Assembly: GCA_011033025.1 (NCBI GenBank)
Contig: WFMF01000196.1
Coordinates: 186,001-250,000 of the forward strand
From: Beroe forskalii
Taxonomy: Eukaryota; Ctenophora; Nuda; Beroida; Beroidae
Direction: 5' to 3'
Length of the DNA stretch: 64,000 nt
This document shows, piece by piece, positions 10,702-22,700 of this stretch (within the stretch, counting starts at the first letter, position 1; every line of letters begins with the position of its first letter). Position numbers and translations under genes: made by a program. The notes beneath the pieces are model-generated. The model was not told where the DNA came from, made no database searches, and saw only the letters and a program-made list of their open reading frames with translations.

Positions 10702-13700
10702 CTAGGAAGCAGCGAAAGTCATTCCATGTTTGGATTTGATGTAATCGAGGGTGCTGTTGAAGTGGTTCACGATCTGGTTGGTTGCTTCCCCGGCCTCTAG
10801 TCCGGGCATGTCTTCACGGATTTTACCAACCAGCTGAGATACCATGGTGCTGGTAACCTGCAAAAGAAAAGTCAGGGTAAACCATGTATTTCTAAATCTG
10901 AGAATGATTCCAATTTTCTACACGCATAGCAAATAAACGTACGTGATACTGATTTTACAGTATTAGGCGTTTGAACGTTTCTTTTGAAATGCCTTGAAAT
11001 GTTTTTGTCAGAAAAAAATCCTCAGTCACCACTGAGATATTTGTCGTTACCAATAGCCTGGTGGTTTTGCTTACCTCTGTGCAGCCGTTATCAAGGAAGT
11101 AGATGTATTTATTAAGTAACTCCACGAACAGCTGAACCTGGGGATATTTGTGGTGCTTGACTGTGATGATATTAGATGAGGGCTTAATAAAAGAGAGCAG
11201 TTTAAAACAAACAGTTTTGTTTTACTTCGAAGCATCGAATATCCCTGGGAGACTCTAGATTAGAGGAAGTAAGAAGTTATCAGTTAATTGATCTACCCAC
11301 CTGTACGGATGGTTCCATGCACTGATTACTGATTCTCACAGCCTTCTTCATGCTGTCCAATACTCGCTTACTTTCCTTCAGAGGCTCACCGTCATTCTCA
11401 CTGTTAACTCCTGACATGGGGGTAACATTAGGGGGGGGGCTGGTGGGGAGGTGGGGTAACTCAGAGTGATGGGGGGGGGAGATATTGCAAATCAGAGTCA
11501 GGGGTATTGTATTTTAGTCTTTAAATTCAACCAACTCTATTGTTATTCAGAGCTTTGACAAGTTCTCCTTTGACCCAAATGTTTCTCGGACCAAAATCAC
11601 TCCTTCACCCGGCCACACTTATACTTGAACTACTGCTCACCATTCATTCCCCATTCCCACAACTAAAAAGTAGTGGTAACTGTTGATTTCAACTCACCAC
11701 TCATTCCCCATTCCCACAACTAAAAAGTAGTGGTAACTGTTGATTTCAACTCACCACTCATTACCCATTCCCACAACTAAAAAGTAGTGGTAACTGGTGA
11801 TATCAACTCACCACTCCCCGCTCCCCACTATACTTAGTGTAGTGGTAACTGGTGATATTAACTCACCACTCCAGTAGAGATGAGCACAGAGACTCACTGC
11901 TCGACACTGGTCCGGTTTCTTCAGCAACTTGCTGCCAGCCCTCAAACACTGAAATTAAAACAGGGTTATATGGGAGTACCCTGTTTGCCCAATCAAAGAC
12001 CCAGATTTTCTATTCGAGGAATTCAGATTTTTCAATCAAAGAGCACAGACTTCTCATTCAATGAGCTCAGGATTTTCTATACAAGAGCTCGGATTTCCCA
12101 ATCCAAGAGCCCAGATTGCACAACACAAGTAGCAGTACGGTCTATAGTTGGTCGGGTAGAGACATGCCATGTCCAAATCACAAGATTGGGCAGTAAACTT
12201 TCTAATTCTCTAGAGATAATGCCAGTCTGCCTGTCTGTACCACGCAGGAATAACCCTTAAAGCCTTAACCCGGGTTCTTTGATGCCAAGTTGGTTTACCA
12301 ACCCGGACTCTGTCAGTATAAAACACAAGACTTCCGGGATGCGTGTAGTCATGGCAACGCCATGCAGCTATGGGAACACTCCCTTACAATTGCCATGTAG
12401 TGAATGCTCTGTTGCCATGGTAATGCCCTGTTGCCATGGCTTTCAGGGCTTGGAGTAGAGATGCCTGGAGCATTTCTACGATTACTATGCTCATTTGTAG
12501 GCAAGGAACTCGCTGTAATTTGAAATAATTCCCTCAACTGAGAGGCGGAATTAGAGCAAAGCTCTGCGGCAGTGTATTATGTGCCGCATTTCCGAGGAAT
12601 TGGAATTATTTTTCTTCGTTATTTTAGTGCTTCTTTACCACAATAATTCTGATTATAATCGTATAATTATCTCCATAAAGAACTGTCTTCTGGGAACAAT
12701 GGGATATTTCTCATTTGTCGGTCAAATCAACGGGGAATTCCAAATTCCTTGACTATAAAGCATAGAGTCCCTCAAATCTCAACCGGTTTGAGACAATGCT
12801 TGTTGGTATATTAGAATATTTTGATTGAACCGCTGAATGGCTCCCTATAGCCTGTTAAATGGGGGCTGTAACATGAATAGTATCGTGTACCAAGTTTGTT
12901 CCAGACAAGCAGTTTAATAACGTTATTACCCACATTCAATATAACCGAGCTTTATTATTGATATTGCAGAGACTTTAATTAATGTTATGTCCTGCACCAC
13001 GGTCATATGTCTTTTACATCATCAACACACCATTCTAAACCCTGATAATAACGTCACTCTCAAAGGCCTACAACCCATATCCACCCTAGAGGTGCGGCCA
13101 GTTTAATTTACTGTGCTGCGTCTATTCATAGTGAGTTCATGAGATGGATGTCGCTATTAAAGCTCACCATTTCAGCTGCTCTGGAATGACTTCGGAAGAG
13201 AACTTTTGTGACAGTTCGCCCTCCAGAAACCTAACTTCATACGATACTTTTAGAGTGACTTGAATTTCCTTCCCTAAATTTCTGTAGGTTTAGCTGCCTA
13301 ACTGACTTCTGTTTGGCAGCTTATCTAGCCTCTGATTGGCAGGTAACCTAGCCTCTGATTGGCTGATAGTGATTACCTAGCCTCTAATTGGCTGATATTG
13401 CTCACCTGACTTCTGATTGGTTCGTGGTTCTCCTCCGTGAAGTTGACTGTCCTCTCGAAGGTGGCGATGATGAGGGAGATAGCGATGAGTTGAGCTTTGC
13501 TATCACTCACTTCCTCCTCGTAGATTGCGAAGGCTTGCGACACAAACTCGTAAGCTATCGTTTCTGCGTGGTTTCGGAGATTTAGATTTAATGCAGAATG
13601 AGACGGAACTCCGAAATGAATAAAAAGTAAGATCAATTAAATTCAGATCTTTGGATATTGGCCGACGTGGTTTAAGTTTTTTAAGACAAGTGACCAAACC

Positions 13701-16700
13701 AGCAGACTTCCAAGTAGCAAAGTGAAGTCCTTCTACTCCAATAAACCAAATAAAGTAGTGTTTTGACAGGTATTCTACTGATTTAACGCCTATTTGTGCA
13801 CATGGATCGATCGAAAGACCCGTCGAAAGAATGCGCAAATTTCAGCAAAAATTCATTTAAAAGCAAATTGAAACCTTGCGCGCACTTTGCTCTTACCTGC
13901 GCTCTGTATCCCCATGAGGTCGCACGCCAGAGCAGCCTGAAGGAAGAGTCTAAGAGACAGGTCCCAGAGCTCTGCCTTGACAAGGGCTGCGAGGAGGGAG
14001 TTGATGTACTGCAGGATCTTGTTCACCTGAAACAGAGGGATGAGAATTGGATAGAAGAGAGATTTTCGCGTCGATACTCGATTGCATGGGGTAGGCATGG
14101 CTTAAATTTTCCGGGCATGGTTAATGAGTTTTGCTCAAAAGTTCAACTTACTGCTTACTGAAAAAGAGGGAGATTGTGTGGTAAGGAATAGAAAGGAGAG
14201 GATCCCAATCAGTGGAATGCAGTTCAAGAGATGCTTAGGGTGACTGTGAGCAAGGGCCAAGGAAAGAGGGAGCAAAGGCCAGAAATGAGAGGGAATGAAA
14301 AACGGCTGGGCAGAGAAAATGCTTAGAGGTTAGGCATGGCTTAAATTTTCCGGACATGAATAAAGTTTTTATTAGTTTTGCTCGAGAGTTCGCGGCCACT
14401 ACACACTCCTCGCTTGTCATTAATACTTGCCAGCCATCCACCGAGATTGGAGCATGATCCGCACAAGGTGCATATTGTTATGCTACTCACTTTCCAGTCA
14501 CCTTTATGCAGTAAATACCCATTAATCATTTAACTACCGATTGATCATTTAACGATAATTCAACCCGCCTCCTTGGTTTGATTATTGCGCCATGAACTGA
14601 GTAGGAACCGCCTGGTTAGAACTATAAACCAGGTAGTTACTGTTGAATTCATGCCGTAATCGAACAAAGTGGGCGTTTTGAATAATAATTAATCGGTAGT
14701 TAACTCAACATCACCACCACTGAACTACTGACTTACTGAAGCAATACCGCTTGAAGTATAATGTGAGTGTATTACCAGGTGATTGTTCATGCTCCCCCTG
14801 TTTTCTGCAGGGTATCGCATTCCCAAGACACCTGTCACAGCACAATAGAACCCTGCCTACACACGCCGCCCAGTAACCATGGTAACTCCCCTTCACAGTA
14901 ACCAAGGTAACCTGCACACTCCTGCAAGGGGCGGGGCTCTACTAAAGAGTTTCCTTATCACGTGACCTGCTTTTGTCACGTGACTTATTTTTATCACGTG
15001 ATCCGTGTTTTAAGGAGACACTCTGAGTCTTTATCCTCCGCGTTTCTTTATATGCTCTATATAATTGTCTAGCTAGACAATACGGCCGCTAAGAAGGTTT
15101 CTGGGTTGCCAGTAGCGCAAGGTCATTGTAAAAGGCTCGGATATATATTTTCAAAGGAGAAGGATTCCGGATCTGTGTTGTTACAAATCTGCCTTGCTGC
15201 ATGTTATATATTGAGGAGACACGTTGTAAATGCAGTGGTTATAAGTTTTATGCGAATATTTGATTTACACAGCTCGTTTAAAGCGTTGTTCTTTACAGGA
15301 ATAAACGTGAATATTTATGGTTTTTAAAACCGCACAATTTCTAGCAAATTATCTCATTAAAAAACCCAGGATATTTCAAACCCAAAATTCATCGTTTCCT
15401 GATCGTGCATATGTTGCTCATGTTTCCTTGAGCATATTTTGAAACTTATACAAAGAGTTTAAGACAGTTACAAACGCGAAACTTTGCGAGTCAGCCCGGT
15501 GATCGTAATTACCGGTAGATTTCTCCGCTGAGTGATACCGAACATAAGTACCAGAGATATAACGGGGGAGTTAAAGGTCACTTTGGAGTACCGATCTCTA
15601 ATTTATCAGCGGCGTGATATAGCCTACCCGTGGGTCCCTTTGACAGCCATTCTAAGCCTTTAACCCCAGTTACTGCCACTCACTTCACACTCACTTCATG
15701 CCTTCAGTAATATATACCGATCCTTCTTGACGGACAATACACGGAGTGTTTTACTCAGAAATTTATGATTTTATATATATATCATTCACGGACTTCTTGC
15801 GCAGGTTCATAGCTTGAGAAGGGTGGACACATCTACCTCAAAAGAACTCACATGACCAAATCACACTCTCCGTTAACAGAGGCGCGTTTGTGATTAGGGA
15901 ACAATTACTGCTGAAGATCGCCAGTCTATGCCTTTAGAAAACCTTCACAACAGTACTGGTGGTTGTTCTGCCTATATAATGATGCTTTGTGTGTCTACAG
16001 GCCAAGTATTCTGTTGATAAGAGCCGATATATCGGGGGAGGTTTTAGTAGCTGACTCAGCATTTCTATACGCTCTGCTGCTCTTGTGCTTTGAGTTATAG
16101 CAGAGGAGGGAGCACAAATCTCAGTTGTTTAGATTCCGTATATTTGGATCTCCTGACCATATTGTCAAGGATTGTGGAGGATGGCATGCCGTGTTGACAC
16201 CTTTAATAACATACCACCCCGCGTCAAAATCCTTTAGTGACACTCGGGGCATTAACAAGTTTAATGGGCGTGTATACTATGGCAAAACTCCGCAAGGCGT
16301 TACTATGGCAGCACTCCGCAAGCTTTTTAAGGGGCAGGAACTCACTGTTCCGAGACAAGGAGACTGTTTAGAACAATGGACTCCATCTCTCCAGCAGGGA
16401 CTGTTAATACAGGGAGAGGAGGAGGAACTATAATGGTCACACCTCCAGAACATTATAAATATAGTTTGCCGGGATTCCATCACGACTCTCTGAGGGGCGC
16501 TGTATATAAAGGGGGCGAGTAACGACCCGAGTCATATTCTAAGCGGCATTCAATGCTGAGTCATATTCTCAGCGTCATTCAATGCTGTGTCATATTCTCA
16601 GCGGCATTCAATGCTGAGTCATATTCTCAACATCAATTAATACTGGTTATAACTGTGTTATACGATTCACGGTCGAGCTGACTTACATGATCATTACAAC

Positions 16701-19700
16701 TCACATATTATTTTCACATACTACCTTAAAATCCTAATATTCCCCCTACTCCCTTAGCTCAGGGCCATCCTCAAGAGACAATCCCCCGAAGAGACTCTCT
16801 AGCGTAGAAGTAGATGGCTATCCTGGTGTTATGTGCCGCGATGGCTGTTCTTGGGGTGACTTGTCATGGAGCTGTCATTGACACTCAAGAAGAGGAAGGC
16901 GTCAACAGGGCTGCAGCTGAGACTGGGGTGAGTGGGAGGGGGCTTTCAGAGGGCGTTCTGAGACTGGGGCGAGTGGGAGGGGGCTCTCAGAGGGCGTTCT
17001 GAGACTGGGGCGAGAGTGGGAGGGGCTCTCAGAGGGCGTTCTGAGACTGGGGCGAGTGGGAGGGGGCTCTCAGAGGGCGTTCTGAGACTGGGGCGAGTGG
17101 GAGGGGGCTCTCAGAGGGCGTTCTGAGACTGGGGCGAGTGGGAGGGGGCTCTCAGAGGGCGTTCTGAGACTGGGGCGAGTGGGAGGGGGGCTCTCAGAGG
17201 GCGTTCTGAGACTGGGGCGAGTGGGAGGGGGCTCTCAGAGGGCGTTCTGAGACTGGGGCGAGTGGGAGGGGGCTTTCAGAGAGCGTTCTGAGACTGGGGG
17301 GAGTGGAGGGGGCTTTCAGAGGGCGTTCTGAGACTGGGGTGAGTGAAAGGGGGGCTTTCAGAGAGCGTTCTGAGACTGGGGTGAGTGGGAGGGGGCTTTC
17401 AGGGGGTGTTCTGAGACTGGGGTGAGTGGGAGGGGGGCTTTCAGAGGGCATTCTGAGACTGGGGTGAGTGGTAGGGGCTCTCAGGACCTGTTCTTTTAAT
17501 ACTTTAATAGACTGGGGTGAGTGGAAGGGGGCTCTCAGGGCTGCAGCTGAGACTGGGGTGAGTGGAAGGGGGTTTTCACTCTTTCAGAGGGTATTTTAAA
17601 TAGCGTTCAGAGCGTTATTTGAAATGCTCTTACAGCGATTTTTAATAACTCTCATAGCATTGTCTTAGATGTGTTCAGAGCATTGTCTAAGATGTGTTCA
17701 GGGCATTATCTTAGATATTCTTACTCAAACCAAGGTAACTGCGTGTGTCGCTGTCACAAATATCATAAAATTATGCTGTCATGGTAACTGCTTGTGGTGT
17801 TGTCATGATGAAATAATATTTTGTTGTCATGGAAACAGTTAGAGGTGTTGTCAAAGTTCTTCCCTCCCCAGGATTCTGGTTGTCACGGAGGGTACAACAT
17901 GCGGTACGACTTGGACTGTAGGAGGAAGAGGGCTGCTAAACGAGCTGCTGAGATGAGAGCTAAACGGGCTGCTGATCTGGAAGCGAGGATGGAAAGTCTG
18001 GAGAAAGAAGAGGAAATGGGGGAGGAGGATTTGAAAGAAGAGGAGGAGGAGAGGAGTGATGTCGAGAAGAGGTGATTGCGGGGAAACTTTAATCTTGAAT
18101 TCTCGCTTTACGATTAAAATGCTTTTTTGTATAGATTTTGGTTAAAATCTAACTTTCTCTTAAAATAATTTATTTTTCAGAGATGCTCAGGGCTACCAGT
18201 ACAACCGAGGCAAACGGTAAGGATTTCTAGAAACAAATTATCCTTGTTTTGCAACCAGAGTTAACCCTTTCATTTGCGTTGTGACATTGTTTCAAGATGT
18301 AAAGGCTTGACCCCACACCCAAGTCTTCTCATTTGTTTCACTTCAGTAAGTGATTTATTTTTTCAGGGATTCTCAAGGTTACGCGTACAACCGAGGCAAA
18401 AGGTAAGGATTTCTAGAAACAAATTATACTTGTTTTGCAACCCGGGTTAACCCTTTCATTGGCGTTGTGACATTGTTTCAAGATGTAAAGGCTTGACCCC
18501 ACACCCAAGTCTTCTCATTTGTTTCACTTCAGTAAGTGATTTATTTTTTCAGAGATTCTCAAGGTTACGCATACAACCGCGGCAAAAGGTAAGGATTTCC
18601 AATGTTAATTTATATCCGTTTTGCAAACCTTTCAATGGCGGTGTGACAACATTTCAAGATATTAAGGCTTTACCTTACGCTAATAACTCCTCTCATTTTT
18701 TGGTCCTAAAATAAGTGTTTTATTTTTCAGAGATTCTCAAGGTTACGCGTACAACCGAGGCAAAAGGTAAGAATTTTTAACCAATTAAACTTATTTGCAA
18801 CCCCTTCATTGGCAACAATTCAAGATGTAAGCGCTTTTTCCCACCCCCACCTTTAAACCAATACCGCCCCTCTTCAACCAATCACCATCCCCCTCTTCAA
18901 CCAATCTCCCCTCCTTTTAATCACCCCGCCCCCTTTAACTTATCATCCCGCCCCCTTTAACTTATCATCCCGCCCTCTTTAACTTATCATCCCGCCCCTT
19001 TAACTTATCATCCCGCCCCTTTAACTTATCATCCCGCCCCTTTAACTTATCATCCCGCCCTCTTTAACTTATCATCCCGCCCCCTTTAACTTATCATCCC
19101 GCCCCCTTTAACTTATCATCCCGCCCCCTTTAACTTATCATCCCGCCCCCTTTAACTTATCATCCCGCCCCCTTTAACTTATCATCTCGCTCAGAGCGGC
19201 AGATGAGCAGGGCTACAGGTATAGTCGTGGAAACGCAGAGGAGCAAGACTACAAATACGGCAGAGGAAACAGGTGCATCTTCATAAAACCTTCATCTGCT
19301 CCTTCATAAAACCTTCATCTGCTCCTTCATAAAACCAGTATCTGCTCCTTCATAATGCTTCCATCTGAATTCTGCCCCTTCATAAAACTATCATCTGCTC
19401 CATAAAGTATCATCATCTTCTCCTTTAAGATTTAACTATATCATAAACCAACTATAGCTACCTTTGCAAAACTATCAAAAGTAACCAATGTCTTCTCTTA
19501 CATATCTAGTACTTAAGCTCTAAACTTAAGAATTTAGGATCAAGTAGCATCTGAAACAGATGACTCCACCAGGGCATCAGAAGAACAGGCCTACAAATAC
19601 GGGAGGGGAGATTCCGAGGAACAGGCCTACAAGTACGGGAGGGGAGATTCCGAGGAACAGGCCTACAAATACGGCAGGGGAGACAGTGAAGAAGAGTAGA

Positions 19701-22700
19701 GCCTCTGAGAGGAGAAGAAAAGAAGAAAGAAGGGATGTGTTTTCCTCTGTCGTTCTGACATGGACAGTACATTATACATGCCCATAATATGTAAATATAA
19801 TCCATGAACACATAATTTGGAGGGCTATCCGAGCTATCTGCTTACATCCGAGTGGTATTTTCAATTCAATCCGAGATTGAGATACAATCATATTATTAGC
19901 GGTGAACTAAAGAATGATTTTATTTAGAAATTATAAGCTTTTCTTGCAATGAGATTTTGCCATAACATGCTGTAGCCTGTACATAGATTACGGATCTTTA
20001 GTTTACCTTGCATTCCAATAATTTACGACTTTCACTGAGTACCAATTCGAAAAAGCCTGTTGAAACTTTGTTAATTAGGCCCAGGTTGAATGATATTGTC
20101 ACTGGATCTCAACTAATGAACGTTTTATCGCGAGTAAGAAAGTATATCGATCACATTGAAAATTGCCTAACATCCATGTTATGACGTTATATCAGAATAA
20201 CATTTAGTGAATACTCGCATTCACAATTCACAGATTGCGAATGGTAATTCATATTTGTGTGCATATGGATCGATTGATAAAAACGCCAAAAAACTGTGCA
20301 TTCGACAGAAATTCTAGGAAAAGTAAATTGCGCGCTGAAAAATGCGGGTCTCTGTCAATCCCTTCATCGATCGATCCATGGGCTTAGTGTATATGCCATA
20401 TGGGTTATGCATTCTCATCCTAAAACTTCTAACAGCTTAGCACCATGGCTTTCCTGTTTCTCATTCTGATGATTACTACACTGGGAGTGGCTTGTCAGGG
20501 CGCTGCTATTGACTCAGAGAACGACCTGGGCTTCGATATGGAAGAGGTGAGCGGCAGTGAAATACTATGCCACCCTGGCACCGTGAGCCATTCATATTCA
20601 CACCATGGTAACTGATTGGTTTTCATGGTGACATTTTATTTCACTGACATGGAAACTGCTAGTTGTCATGATGACATCGCAATTCACATAGTTCGATGTC
20701 ATACTTGTGGCGGTGTCATAGTGGCGGTGTCATTGTGGCGGTGTCATAGTGACATAACATTTAACTGTAATGGTAACTGCTTGTTGTCATGGTGACAAAT
20801 TAATTCACTGTCATGGTAACTGCTTAATGTGTTGTCATGGTTACATCACAATTCACCTAGTTCACTGCCATGGAAACTGCTGGTTGTGTATTTATCAAGG
20901 TTCTCCTCCTCTCAGGAGTGTCTAACTGCTGCTAACATGCGATACAGCCTGGACTGTAGGAAGAAGAGGGCTGCTAAACGGGCTGCTGAGATGAGAGCTA
21001 AACGAGCTGCTATTGACTCAGAGAACGACCTGGGGTCGGCCATGGAAGAGGTGAGTCATTCATATTCACACCATGAGACCTATTTGGATATTTTCATGGT
21101 GATATTACAACTCACAGAGTTCAATGTCATGGAAACTACTTGTGGCGGGTCATAGTGACATAACATTTCACTGCCATGGAAACTGATGGTTGTCATGGTG
21201 ACATTATATTGCAATGTCATGGAAACTATTTGTTGTTGTGATGTTAATAAGGTTCTTCTCCCCTCAGAAGTGTAAATTAACTGGTTTTAACTTGCGGTAC
21301 GATCTGGACTGTAGGAAGAAGAGGGCTGCTGAGATGAGAGCTAAACGGGCTGCTTTTGACAGAGCCAACGGCCTGACTTCTGCCATGGAGAAAGCTGAAA
21401 GCAGAGGCGAACAGTAAGGCGTTACCAGGGAGACGTTACCAGGGCAACCAGGGAGACGTTACCAGGGAGGTGTTACCAGGGCAACCAGTGACACTTTACC
21501 AGGGTTACTATTGGAACATGTGAGATGAATAGAGCAAATGATAACAATCTTTGTATTTATAATTTCATAGTTTTAATCTGGGATTTTTAGAGTGGTAATT
21601 TGTGCCTGGGTTTTAATCTTTGATTTCATAGTTTACATTTTCTTAGTTATAATTAGTTTTTTAATCCAATTTCAGAAATCTTATATATGTATTGATTTGA
21701 CTTAATCTTAATTTGATTATAATTGTTAGCCCAGTGGAATTGTAACGTTAATTTGTTAAAACCTTCCAGAGATGTCAGTATCCAATTTCTCCTTCTCTAT
21801 AAATTCATCAAATTGGAAAATTTGCACAAGACTCTCTACATACAGAATTAAAAACCTGTTCTTTTGTTCGCGTTGAGATTTATTTCCCTCGTACATCTAA
21901 ACGTAAAAGTATAAAAACCATGAATCTAAAATTGTCGGAATTTTATCGGAGAGTAAGTCTATTTTACCAAGTCCTTCTTTTGGGGCAAAATCCCACCCCA
22001 GCCCCCAATCATCTACATTCCATTTCTTACCTTGTCCCTTCTAACCCGCATTTCCCTTCTTTTAACCTGCTAACCCTTCCCGCACTTATCCATCTAAATC
22101 ATCCCCTTACCCTAGACCCCTTATTCCACATTCACTTATCTCCTAACCCACTTAACCCCCTCACCTCCCCCTCGCCTCACCTTTTTCTCCCTTAACCCCT
22201 ATCCTCACCCCCTTATCCCCCTCGCCTCACCTTTTTCTCCCACTTGTCGTCCTCCTCTCTGATGTCATGGTACACGCGGCACAGCTCCATGGCTCGGAAG
22301 ACCAAGGAGGGCAGCGTGTACTGTATCCTCTTAACCCCTCCCTTCATCTCACCCTTATCCCCTCGCCTGACGCCTCACCCTTATCCCCTCGCCTGACGCC
22401 TCACCTTTTTCTCCCACTTATCGTCCTCCTCTCTGATGTCGTGGTACACGCGGCACAGCTCCATGGCTCGGAAGACCAAGGAGGGCAGCGTGTACTGTAT
22501 CCCCTTAACCCCTCCCTTCATCTCACCCTTATCCCCCTCGCCCGACGCCTCACCTTTTTCTCCCTCGCCTGACGCCTCACCTTTTTCTCCCACTTGTCGT
22601 CCTCCTCTCTGATGTCATGGTACACGCGGCACAGCTCCATGGCTCGGAACACCAGGGAGGGCAGCGTGTACTGTATCCTCTTGTCACTCCTTCTTTTTCG

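Noticed and set aside
17194..17451. Proline/serine-rich antisense frame
   Set aside because: Lies entirely in the 41-bp array behind exon 1 of peptide gene 1.
16540..19200. CRISPR-like array from regularly spaced repeats
   Set aside because: The spacing comes from tandem minisatellites and duplicated exon-intron units in a spliced animal gene. There are no variable spacers or cas genes.
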